From: an uncultured Prevotella sp.
GTDB taxonomy: Bacteria > Bacteroidota > Bacteroidia > Bacteroidales > Bacteroidaceae
Length of the DNA stretch: 64,000 nt
Reading direction: 5' to 3'
Assembly (NCBI GenBank): GCA_944320355.1
Contig: CALUHC010000024.1
Span: 1 to 64,000 of the forward strand
Both the position numbers and the translations under genes were made by a program. The notes beneath the pieces are model-generated. The model saw nothing but the letters and a program-made list of their open reading frames with translations, searched no databases and was not told the DNA's origin. Below are positions 11,034 through 18,718 of the stretch, piece after piece; position 1 is the first letter of the stretch; each line of letters starts with the position of its first letter.

Positions 11034-11387
11034 ATGCACAAGGACGACATAACTATCAGGCAGGCGCAACAGATGGTTGACGACTGGATACGCACCTACG
11101 GCGTGCGCTACTTCTCCGAGCTCACCAACATGGCCGTGCTCACCGAGGAGGTGGGCGAGCTGGCGCGGGTCATCGCCCGCACCTACGGCGACCAGAGCTT
11201 CAAGCCCGGCGAGAAGGCAAACCTCGGCGACGAGATGGCCGACGTGCTGTGGGTGCTGCTCTGCCTGGCCAACCAGACGGGCACCGACCTCACCGCCGAG
11301 CTGCGCCGCAACATAGAGAAGAAGACCCGACGCGACAAGGACAGGCACGCAAACAACGACAAACTGAAAGGCGGCAACAGCCTATGA
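11034..11387 (+). CDS. MazG-like nucleotide pyrophosphohydrolase
   Basis: Predicted NTP pyrophosphohydrolase that removes non-canonical or excess nucleotides. The 117-residue protein has the all-alpha MazG core with the metal-binding acidic motif EEVGELARV (near residues 38-46) and a second acidic helix NLGDEMADVLWVL (near 63-75). It is a single-domain form, much shorter than the two-domain E. coli MazG. It is the second gene of the dtd operon; its stop overlaps the next gene's start by ATGA, indicating translational coupling with the DUF3791 gene. Confidence 0.9.
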   Translation: MHKDDITIRQAQQMVDDWIRTYGVRYFSELTNMAVLTEEVGELARVIARTYGDQSFKPGEKANLGDEMADVLWVLLCLANQTGTDLTAELRRNIEKKTRRDKDRHANNDKLKGGNSL

Positions 11388-11614
11388 CGCAATTCAAACC
11401 GAGCGACAAGCGCATCACCTTCGCCATACTGGCAGTCGAAATGGCCGCCAAACGGCTGGGCGTAAGCCCCGCGGAGGTATATAAGCGGCTCGAAAAGGCA
11501 GGGCTGGTAAGAGCCCTGCTCTACGACACCTACGACACGCTGCACACGCAAAGCAGCGGGTACGTGGGCGACTTCGTGGCAGATGCCCTGCTGAATCACG
11601 AAAAAAGGAACTGA
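11384..11614 (+). CDS. DUF3791-type small protein, first copy of the cassette
   Basis: A 76-residue basic-helical protein resembling DUF3791. Visible features: FAILAVEMAAKRLGVSPAEVYKRLEKAGLV (shown here in part: AVEMAAKRLGVSPAEVY), the KAGLV turn and a YDTLHTQSSGYVGDFV tail. No catalytic motif is visible. DUF3791 proteins usually sit beside DUF3990 genes, as here. The start codon overlaps the mazG stop (ATGA), so it is probably translated by re-initiation. A role as antitoxin or specificity partner of the DUF3990 protein is inference from context. Confidence 0.8.
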   Translation: MTQFKPSDKRITFAILAVEMAAKRLGVSPAEVYKRLEKAGLVRALLYDTYDTLHTQSSGYVGDFVADALLNHEKRN

Positions 11615-11626
11615 AACGGCAAGCAG

Positions 11627-12136
11627 ATGATAACAGTCTATCACGGCAGCACATCAACCATTGAGCACCCATTGGCAAACGCCGGAAGAGACAACCTCGA
11701 CTTCGGCAAAGGATTCTACGTGACAACCGGCAAGGAACAGGCCGAAAAATGGGCAAGGACAGTGGCCAAGAGACAAACGGAAGCCACTGCCGTGCTCAAT
11801 GTCTATAACCTTGACAAAGACAGGGCTGTAAGCGAAGGCTACAGGTATCTGCGGTTCGAAGAGTACGACAGGGAGTGGCTTGAGTTTATTGCCGACAGCC
11901 GCAATGGCGGGCGCAAGTGGGAGGCCTACGACATAATAGAAGGCGGAATAGCCAACGACCGCGTCATAGACACCATCGAAGCCTATCTGGAGGGGCTAAC
12001 CCCGCTCGACATCGCGCTCGGACTGCTGTCACAACACAGGCCAAACAACCAAGTGGCCATACTCAACCAAAAGGTCATTGACGGCTACATGACCTTCCGC
12101 GAATCCATAATCCTAACCGACAGACAAGGCGTATGA
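11627..12136 (+). CDS. DUF3990 protein, predicted ADP-ribosyltransferase-fold enzyme
   Basis: A 169-residue protein of the DUF3990 family, grouped by fold with ADP-ribosyltransferases. Candidate NAD-site residues are the N-terminal YHGS (His6), the FGKGFYVTT block (Tyr31) and NNQV (Gln142), in the order and spacing of an H-Y-[E/Q] type active site. The YDIIEGGIANDRV segment (101-113) is a family hallmark. It lies between two DUF3791-like genes, 12 bp after the first and overlapping the second by ATGA. Function is not established here; a toxin-like or regulatory ADP-ribosyltransferase with the flanking genes as partners is the leading inference. Confidence 0.82.
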   Translation: MITVYHGSTSTIEHPLANAGRDNLDFGKGFYVTTGKEQAEKWARTVAKRQTEATAVLNVYNLDKDRAVSEGYRYLRFEEYDREWLEFIADSRNGGRKWEAYDIIEGGIANDRVIDTIEAYLEGLTPLDIALGLLSQHRPNNQVAILNQKVIDGYMTFRESIILTDRQGV

Positions 12137-12357
12137 AAGACTATCTATTATGGCGTAAAATGGCCAGAATAACGGCAATACTGGCCAAAAGGATGGGGAC
12201 AGTGCCCGAAGAGGCTTTGGCACTATTGTACGGAACGGAGACTTGCGCCCGCCTGCACAGCCCCGAATACGGGCTGCAGACAATGAGCGATGCCTATATA
12301 GCTGACGAAATAATGACCGAACTGAGCAAAAACAAAGATAAAACAACGATAAACTGA
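12133..12357 (+). CDS. DUF3791-like small protein, second copy of the cassette
   Basis: A 74-residue helical protein (LWRKMARITAILAKRMGTVP... LHSPEYGLQTMSDAYIADEIM) that resembles the first DUF3791 protein in layout: an N-terminal helical half, then an aromatic segment and a short helix ending in D-[FI]-[VM]. The two copies are too diverged for a recent duplication. The start overlaps the DUF3990 stop (ATGA) and deoC starts 6 bases after its stop, so the cassette is fully embedded in the operon. Function unknown; co-translation with DUF3990 suggests a complex or a neutralising partner. Confidence 0.72.
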   Translation: MKDYLLWRKMARITAILAKRMGTVPEEALALLYGTETCARLHSPEYGLQTMSDAYIADEIMTELSKNKDKTTIN

Positions 12358-12363
12358 CCAATC

Positions 12364-13296
12364 ATGACAGACAACCACAACGACCACGGGCACCATCACC
12401 ACGATGCGCCCCGCATGAGCAAGTACGAAGAAGCACTGAGCAAGTACGACACCAAGATAGCCGACGACGACGTGCGCGCCGCCGTGAAGAAGCTGATAGC
12501 AGAGAAAGTGCACGAGAACGACACCCCCGAGGTGAAGCGGTTCCTGATGGGCAGCATCGAGCTGACCACGCTCAAGACCACCGACTCGGACGAAAGCGTG
12601 CTGGCTTTCACCGAGCGCGTCAACGCGTTCGACGACGCATACCCCGACCTGCCCCACGTGGCCACCATCTGCGTTTACCCCTGCTTCGCCCAGACAGTGA
12701 GCCAGTCGCTCGAAGTGGAGGGCGTAGAGATAGCCTGCGTGGCGGCCTGCTTCCCCTCGGCACAGTCGTTCCAGGAGGTGAAGGTGGCCGAGACAGCCCT
12801 CGCGCTCAAGGACGGAGCCACTGAGATAGACATCGTGATGCCAGTAGGCAAGTTCCTCAGCGGCGACTACGAGGGCGTGAGCGACGAGATTGGCGAGCTG
12901 AAGGCCGTCTGCGGCGAGCACAAGATGAAGGTGATTCTCGAGACGGGATGCCTCAAGACGGCAGAGAACATAAAGAAGGCTTCGCTGCTGGCCATGTACG
13001 CCGGGGCCGACTACATAAAGACATCCACGGGCAAGCTGGAGCCAGCCGCCACGCCCGAGGCTGCCTACGTGATGTGCCAAGCCATCAAGGAATACTACGA
13101 CGAGACAGGCATACAGGTGGGATTCAAGCCTGCCGGAGGCATCAGCTCGGTGACAGACGCGCTCATATACTACACCATAGTGAAAGAGGTGCTGGGCGAG
13201 AAGTGGCTCACCAACCAGTGGTTCCGCATAGGCACGAGCCGCCTGGCCAACCTGCTGCTCAGCGAGATAACGGGCGAAGAGACCAAGTTCTTCTGA
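12364..13296 (+). CDS. deoC: Deoxyribose-phosphate aldolase
   Basis: Class I aldolase splitting 2-deoxyribose-5-phosphate to glyceraldehyde-3-phosphate and acetaldehyde in deoxynucleoside catabolism. The 310-residue protein has an N-terminal extension with a His-rich stretch (DNHNDHGHHHHDAP, residues 3-16), then the TIM barrel with the Schiff-base lysine in YIKTSTGKL (near 219-227) and the phosphate-site GFKPAGGI (near 251-258). It starts 6 bp after the DUF3791-like gene. The His tract is natural sequence here and could bind metal; that is only a guess. Confidence 0.95.
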   Translation: MTDNHNDHGHHHHDAPRMSKYEEALSKYDTKIADDDVRAAVKKLIAEKVHENDTPEVKRFLMGSIELTTLKTTDSDESVLAFTERVNAFDDAYPDLPHVATICVYPCFAQTVSQSLEVEGVEIACVAACFPSAQSFQEVKVAETALALKDGATEIDIVMPVGKFLSGDYEGVSDEIGELKAVCGEHKMKVILETGCLKTAENIKKASLLAMYAGADYIKTSTGKLEPAATPEAAYVMCQAIKEYYDETGIQVGFKPAGGISSVTDALIYYTIVKEVLGEKWLTNQWFRIGTSRLANLLLSEITGEETKFF

Positions 13297-13311
13297 AACT
13301 GAAGCCGGAAC

Positions 13312-13974
13312 ATGGACGGAATGGAACTGAGAGCGGAGCGCACCGCCGACCACAGCGACGTGGAACGCGTGATGCGCGAAGCCTTCTGGAACGTATATTC
13401 GCCCGGCGCGTCGGAGCACTTTTTGCTGCATAACATACGCAAAAGCCCCGATTTCATCGCAGAGCTGGCCACGGTGGCGCTCATCGGCGGCAGGATTGTG
13501 GGCGCCGTGGCCTGCATGGCGGGCACCATCCGCACCGACAGCGGCCGGTTGGTGAGTGTGGTCACGGTAGGGCCGATAGGCGTTCTGCCCGGCTTCCAGC
13601 GGCAAGGCGCAGGACGATTGCTCATTGACAGCATAGCCGACAAGGCCGCTGCCATGGGTCATTGCGCCCTGATGCTCTGCGGCGACCCTGCCTATTACTC
13701 CCGCCTGGGCTTCGTTCCGGCCGAGCGGTTCGGCATCCGCACCGCCGACGATATGTATTTCGACGCGCTGCAAGCCCGCGAACTCACCCCCGGCGCACTG
13801 TCAAAGGCCGCCGGAACATACCACGAGAGCGAGGGATACGCCGTAGACGAGGCCGCGCTGGCCGCCTTCGACACCCGCTTCGAGCCTAAAGAGAAGATGT
13901 CAGGCACACCGTCGCAACTGCGCTTCGAGCAGATGCTGGCCACCATGAGGCCGCGGACAAGTGCAGAGATATGA
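13312..13974 (+). CDS. GNAT-family N-acetyltransferase (YhbS-like)
   Basis: Predicted acetyl-CoA-dependent N-acetyltransferase of unknown substrate. The 220-residue protein has the GNAT core: TVGPIGVLPGFQRQGAGRLL near residues 83-102 with the acetyl-CoA loop Q-R-Q-G-A-G, then CALMLCGDPAYYSRLGF as in YhbS-type members. It starts 15 bp after deoC. The last four codons and stop (from 13961) form the first unit of a 44-bp tandem repeat continuing downstream, so the present C terminus may have been set by the repeat. Confidence 0.88.
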   Translation: MDGMELRAERTADHSDVERVMREAFWNVYSPGASEHFLLHNIRKSPDFIAELATVALIGGRIVGAVACMAGTIRTDSGRLVSVVTVGPIGVLPGFQRQGAGRLLIDSIADKAAAMGHCALMLCGDPAYYSRLGFVPAERFGIRTADDMYFDALQARELTPGALSKAAGTYHESEGYAVDEAALAAFDTRFEPKEKMSGTPSQLRFEQMLATMRPRTSAEI

Positions 13975-14153
13975 TTAGCTTTAGGGCAGAACGCAGAGTG
14001 ATGAGTGCAGAGGTATGACTTGCTTTAGGGCAGAACGCAGAGTGATGAGTGCAGAGGTATGATGTGCTTTAGGGCAGAACGCAGAGTGATGAGTGCAGAG
14101 GTATGATGTGCTTTAGGGCAGAACGTAGAGTGATGAGTGCAGAGGTATGATTA
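13961..14153 (+). repeat. 44-bp tandem repeat, about 4.4 units
   Basis: Units start at 13961, 14005, 14049, 14093 and (partial) 14137, each beginning GTGCAGAG. Unit 1 includes the last four codons and stop of the GNAT gene. Units differ at few positions. Confidence 0.92.
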
Positions 14154-14199
14154 CTTCGGGTACGAGAAGCCGTATTGACAGTATGCAAAGCATTTGTCA

Positions 14200-14372
14200 T
14201 TTAACTTCCCAAGCGAAGTGAAACGGAGCGATAACTTCCCCTAACTTCTTTAACTTCCAAATCAAAGACATCACGAAACTATTGTCCGTTAACTCCCAAG
14301 CGAAGTGAAACGGAGCGATAACTCCGGCTAACTCCTTTTAACTCCCAATAAAAACTCCCTTTAACTTCCAAT
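14200..14372. repeat. AACTTCC/AACTCC repeat cluster
   Basis: CCAAGCGAAGTGAAACGGAG occurs twice (about 14207 and 14292) among many AACTTCC/AACTCC words. Non-coding. Confidence 0.65.
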
Positions 14373-14374
14373 AA

Positions 14375-14402
14375 ATAAGGCGCACTACTTAGTGCGCCTT
14401 AT
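14375..14402 (-). terminator. Terminator overlapping the 3' end of the polyprenyl synthase gene
   Basis: AAGGCGCACTA / TAGTGCGCCTT stem. The stop codon of the gene is in the tiny loop, and a T-rich tail follows on the minus strand. Confidence 0.75.
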
Positions 14403-15362
14403 AACAAAATCCACGTAAGCCGAAAGGGCTTTCTTTATCTCCGTGTCGCCCACCGAGCGCGCTATGAAATCGTCGCACTGCCGGCGCAGCTCCTCCATGC
14501 GCCGCTCGGCATACTCAATGCCGCCGTTTTCCTTGGTGAAAGCCACCAAAAGCGCGATTTCATCGGACGTCACCGTGCCGTCCTTCACGCGCAGGGCGAT
14601 GGCCTTCATGGCCTCGTCGCCAGTGGAATTGAGCGCATATATGGCCGGCAGCGTCAGCTTTCCCTCGGCCATGTCGTTGCCCGTGGGCTTTCCGATGTCC
14701 GCCGTCGGGAAGTAATCGAATATGTCATCGCGAATCTGGAAGATGATGCCGAGGTTGCGGCCGAATCCCTTCGCCGCCTCAATGTCGGCCTCAGCCGCCC
14801 CCGACGACAGCGCTCCTATGGCGCAGCAAGCCTCAAAGAGTGCCGCAGTCTTCTGGCGGATGACCTGATAGTAGACCTCTTCCGATATTTCATGGTTGCG
14901 GATATTGGACAGCTGCAGTATCTCTCCCGCGGCCAGCGTGCGGCCAAGCCTGGCCAGATACTGCACAATGGCATTGTTGCCGGTGAGCGAAACGTGGAGC
15001 AAGGCGGTGGACAGCTGATAGTCGCCAACGAGCACCGCCACCTTGTTGTTATACGTTGCGTTGAGCGATGCCTGCCCGCGGCGCTCGCTGCTCTCGTCAA
15101 CCACGTCATCATGCACGAGGCTGGCGGTGTGCAGAAGCTCCAGACCCACGGCGGCGTTCTGCGTCGCCCCGGTCACCGAGCCGTAGTTGCGGGCCATCAG
15201 CAATATGAGCATCGGGCGCATACGCTTGCCGGCCTTCTGCCTGATGTGGGCGAGAGCCTGCGAGAGCATGCCGTCCGTGTGGCTCATGGAAGCGTCAAAG
15301 AGCGCGTTGAACTCTCCCAGTTCTCGCGCGATTGGCTGCTTTATTAATGATAAATAGTCCAT
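14385..15362 (-). CDS. Polyprenyl diphosphate synthase, all-trans
   Basis: Isoprenoid chain elongation enzyme, probably making the octaprenyl or similar side chain of menaquinone or a related long-chain product. The 325-residue protein carries the first aspartate-rich motif in LVHDDVVDESSERRG (near residues 83-97) and the second in FQIRDDIFDYF (near 207-217). The enzyme is cytoplasmic and Mg-dependent. It is transcribed divergently from polA with 85 bp between starts; a TACTTTTG box on the minus strand (15379-15386) is a likely promoter. Its stop codon lies in the loop of a terminator hairpin. Confidence 0.94.
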   Translation of the reverse strand: MDYLSLIKQPIARELGEFNALFDASMSHTDGMLSQALAHIRQKAGKRMRPMLILLMARNYGSVTGATQNAAVGLELLHTASLVHDDVVDESSERRGQASLNATYNNKVAVLVGDYQLSTALLHVSLTGNNAIVQYLARLGRTLAAGEILQLSNIRNHEISEEVYYQVIRQKTAALFEACCAIGALSSGAAEADIEAAKGFGRNLGIIFQIRDDIFDYFPTADIGKPTGNDMAEGKLTLPAIYALNSTGDEAMKAIALRVKDGTVTSDEIALLVAFTKENGGIEYAERRMEELRRQCDDFIARSVGDTEIKKALSAYVDFVIRRTK

Positions 15363-15447
15363 TATCCGAAATTTGAAACAAAAGTAGTGAATTTATCGGG
15401 ATATGCGAAATTATTTTAGTAATTTTACGCAGAAAAAACTCATATCG

Positions 15448-18216
15448 ATGGATAAATTGTTTCTTTTGGACGCTTACGCGCTCATATATCGTTCCTATTA
15501 CGCTTTCATAAAGAACCCGCGGATAAACTCCAAGGGGCTGAACACGTCGGCGATAATGGGATTTGTCAACACGCTCAACGAGGTCCTGACCAAGGAGAAG
15601 CCCACACACGTGGGCGTGGCGTTCGATCCCGCAGGGCCAACCTTCCGCCACGAGGCCTTCCCAGAGTACAAAGCGCAGCGCGAAGCCTGCCCCGAGGACA
15701 TCAAGAAGTCGGTGCCCGTCATCAAGGAGATACTGCACGCCTTCCGCATACCCATCCTCGAAGTGGCCGGATACGAGGCCGACGACGTGATAGGAACGCT
15801 GGCCACCAAGGCCGGACAGGCCGGAGTGCAGACCTATATGCTCACCCCCGACAAGGACTACGGCCAGCTGGTGGGCGAGAACGTGTTCATGTACCGGCCG
15901 AGATACGGCGACGCGGGCTACGAGGTGATGGGACCTGAGGAGGTGAAAGCCAAGTACGGCATAGAGTCGCCACGGCAGGTGATAGACCTGCTTGGCCTGA
16001 TGGGCGACGCGTCCGATAACATTCCGGGTTGCCCGGGCGTGGGAGAGAAAACCGCCTCGAAGCTCGTCGGAGAGTTCGGCAGCGTGGAAGGCCTGCTCGC
16101 AGGCACCGACCGGCTGAAAGGCGCGCTGAAGAAGAAGGTGGAGGAGAACGCCAAGCAGATTGAGTTCTCAAAGTATCTGGCCACCATCAAGACCGATGTG
16201 CCCATCGAACTGAACCTCGACGAACTGAAAGTTGCGACGCCCGACGAGGCCCGGCTGCGCGAACTCTTCGACGAACTGGAGTTTAAGACCTTCACAAACC
16301 GCATTCTTAAAAAACCGGAAAATAAGCAAAAGAAAGACAATTCGCAGCCCGATCTCTTCGCGGAATTTGCGCCCGACGATGCGGAAAGCCCTGAATTTGC
16401 GAATTATGAAAGCCTAAATTCTGTGCATCATGAGTATAGAATGATTGAGAATGAGGCGGATATGAAAAATCTTTGTGACTTTTTCTTGACAAAAGACGCG
16501 GTGAGTTTAGACACAGAAACCACCTCAACGCAGGCCATCGGGGCAGAACTCGTAGGACTGAGCTTCGCGGTCGAGGAAGGCAAAGCGTTCTACGTGCCTG
16601 TGGCGGCCAATCGTGAAGAAGCCCAAAAGATTGTAAACATATTTAAACCTCTGTACGAAGACCCAAAAATACAGAAGATAGGACAAAACCTTAAGTACGA
16701 CCTCGAGGTTTTGGCAGGCTATGGTGTGAGGCTCGCCGGGCCGATGTTCGACACCATGATAGCCCACTACCTCATCCAGCCCGAGCTCCATCACAACATG
16801 GACTATATGGCCGAGGTCTATCTGCACTACAAGACCATCCACATAGAAGAGCTGATAGGCCCCAAGGGAAAGAAGCAGAAGTCCATGCGCGACCTGCCCC
16901 CCGCAGAGGTATATGAGTATGCCGCCGAAGACGCCGACGTGACCCTGAAGCTGAAAAACAAGCTCGAACCCGAACTGAAGCGCATTGGCGCCGAGCGGCT
17001 GTTCTACGAAATAGAGATGCCACTGATGCCCGTGCTGGCGGCGATGGAGCTGCAAGGCGTGAGGATAGACACCGGCGCGCTGGCCGAAACGTCGGCCATA
17101 CTCACGGCGCGGATGCACGACATAGAGCGGAGGATATACGAGCTGGCCGGCACGGAGTTCAACATCTCGTCGCCAAAGCAGGTGGGCGAGGTGCTCTTCG
17201 ACAGGCTCAAGATTGTCGATAAGCCCAAGAAGACCAAGTCGGGGCAGTACGTCACGAGCGAGGAGGTGCTGCAGGCGCTGAAGGGGCGGCACGAGATAGT
17301 GGCCGACATACTGGAGCACCGCGGACTGAAAAAGCTGCTCGGCACCTACGTCGACGCGCTGCCAAAGCTGATAAACCCGCAGACGGGGCGCATACACACG
17401 TCGTTCAACCAGACAATAACGGCCACCGGACGCCTCTCGTCGAGCGACCCCAACCTGCAGAACATACCCGTGCGCGGCGAGGACGGCAAGGAGATACGCA
17501 AGGCCTTCGTGCCCGAGCCGGGCTGCCTCTTCTTCTCCGCCGACTACAGCCAGATAGAGCTGCGCGTCATGGCCCACCTCAGCGGCGACGAGAACATGAC
17601 CGAGGCCTTCCGCGAGGGCCACGACATACACGCCGCCACGGCCGCCAAGATATACAAGGAGGACATCGCCGACGTGACGCGCGACCAGCGCACCAAGGCC
17701 AAGCGGGCCAACTTCGGCATCATATACGGCATCACCGTGTTCGGCCTGGCCGAGCGGCTCGACATCGGCCGCGACGAGGCCAAGAAGCTGATAGACGGCT
17801 ATTTCGAGACGTTCCCACGCGTTCACGACTACATGGAGCGCACCAAGGAGGAGGCACGCACGCGCGGATACGTGGAGACCCTCTTCGGCCGCCGCCGCTA
17901 CCTGCCCGACATCAACTCGCGAAACGCCACCGTGCGCGGCTTCGCCGAGCGCAACGCCATCAACGCTCCCATACAGGGCACGGCCGCCGACATAATAAAG
18001 GTGGCCATGATACGCATCGCCCGCCGCTTCGAGGCCGAGGGAGTGCGCTCCAAGATGATACTCCAGGTGCACGACGAACTGAACTTCAGCGTGATGCCCG
18101 AGGAGAAAGAGCAGGTGGAGCGCATCGTGATGGAAGAGATGCAGGGCGCGTTCGAGATGCGCGTGCCGCTCGTGGCCGACTGCGGCTGGGGCGCAAACTG
18201 GCTCGAAGCCCACTGA
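15448..18216 (+). CDS. polA: DNA polymerase I
   Basis: Repair and Okazaki-fragment polymerase. The 922-residue protein has the 5'-nuclease domain (1-290, with AYALIYRSYYAF and GYEADDVIGTLA), a 3'-5' exonuclease domain with SLDTETTST near residue 352, and the polymerase domain with motif A DYSQIELRVMAHL (near 699), motif B RTKAKRANFGIIYGI (near 750) and motif C QVHDELNF (near 873). The DxE of the exonuclease site is present, so proofreading is probably retained. The start at 15448 gives the family N terminus (MDKLFLLDAYAL); an in-frame ATG 45 bases upstream is less likely. Confidence 0.97.
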   Translation: MDKLFLLDAYALIYRSYYAFIKNPRINSKGLNTSAIMGFVNTLNEVLTKEKPTHVGVAFDPAGPTFRHEAFPEYKAQREACPEDIKKSVPVIKEILHAFRIPILEVAGYEADDVIGTLATKAGQAGVQTYMLTPDKDYGQLVGENVFMYRPRYGDAGYEVMGPEEVKAKYGIESPRQVIDLLGLMGDASDNIPGCPGVGEKTASKLVGEFGSVEGLLAGTDRLKGALKKKVEENAKQIEFSKYLATIKTDVPIELNLDELKVATPDEARLRELFDELEFKTFTNRILKKPENKQKKDNSQPDLFAEFAPDDAESPEFANYESLNSVHHEYRMIENEADMKNLCDFFLTKDAVSLDTETTSTQAIGAELVGLSFAVEEGKAFYVPVAANREEAQKIVNIFKPLYEDPKIQKIGQNLKYDLEVLAGYGVRLAGPMFDTMIAHYLIQPELHHNMDYMAEVYLHYKTIHIEELIGPKGKKQKSMRDLPPAEVYEYAAEDADVTLKLKNKLEPELKRIGAERLFYEIEMPLMPVLAAMELQGVRIDTGALAETSAILTARMHDIERRIYELAGTEFNISSPKQVGEVLFDRLKIVDKPKKTKSGQYVTSEEVLQALKGRHEIVADILEHRGLKKLLGTYVDALPKLINPQTGRIHTSFNQTITATGRLSSSDPNLQNIPVRGEDGKEIRKAFVPEPGCLFFSADYSQIELRVMAHLSGDENMTEAFREGHDIHAATAAKIYKEDIADVTRDQRTKAKRANFGIIYGITVFGLAERLDIGRDEAKKLIDGYFETFPRVHDYMERTKEEARTRGYVETLFGRRRYLPDINSRNATVRGFAERNAINAPIQGTAADIIKVAMIRIARRFEAEGVRSKMILQVHDELNFSVMPEEKEQVERIVMEEMQGAFEMRVPLVADCGWGANWLEAH

Positions 18217-18272
18217 CACCGAAACGCGGTTGCACCGGGGCCGACTCCCCCACCCCGCCAAGTCGGTTTGCG

Positions 18273-18351
18273 AAACGTGCCGTTTTGCGTCGCAAAACGG
18301 CACGTTTCATCGTCCAAAACGGGCCGTTTCGCAAGCTGAAACGGCCCGTTT
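18273..18351 (-). repeat. Phased array copy 3, inverted relative to copy 4
   Basis: Units at 18273, 18295, 18317 and 18339. Adjacent units pair (GTGCC with GGCAC, GGGCC with GGCCC). The side flank at 18352-18390, read on the minus strand, matches the flank of copy 4. Between polA and the AAA-ATPase gene. Confidence 0.85.
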
Positions 18352-18521
18352 TACAACATATTGAGAATCAATTTGTTACGACATAAATCAGGCGAAGCGA
18401 CACTGAACTACACACCATGCTTGCCATACTATCGGCAACGGGTGTCAAACAACAGCCACCCATAATCGCAAAACGAAACAACCAACCGTAACACAAACCA
18501 ACCAACATTGCCCGAAAATAC

Positions 18522-18552
18522 TTGCAAGACACGAAAACATTCGCTATCTTTG
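18522..18552 (+). promoter_or_regulatory. Promoter of the AAA-ATPase/nuclease gene
   Basis: TTGC (18522-18525), 19 bases, TATCTTTG (18545-18552). The TTTG of the -7 box is also the first word of the TTTGCATAAGGC repeat module that forms the leader. Confidence 0.7.
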
Positions 18553-18643
18553 CATAAGGCAGGCGGCGTTCGGGAAAATGGAAGCAAGCTTTCTTTCCAC
18601 TCACTGGCACTGCCTTTGCATAAGGCAGGCGGCGTTCGGGAAA
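18549..18643 (+). repeat. Leader repeat module, two direct copies (66-bp period)
   Basis: A 29-base identical block starting TTTGCATAAGGCAGGC and ending CGGGAAA at 18549-18577 and 18615-18643. It begins in the -7 box and forms the leader of the AAA-ATPase gene. Confidence 0.85.
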
Positions 18644-18718
18644 GTGAAGGCCAAGGTAATTTCACGGGAATCGCCACTACCGCCGAGCAGAAACGTATCG
18701 TACAAAAACAAAACGACG

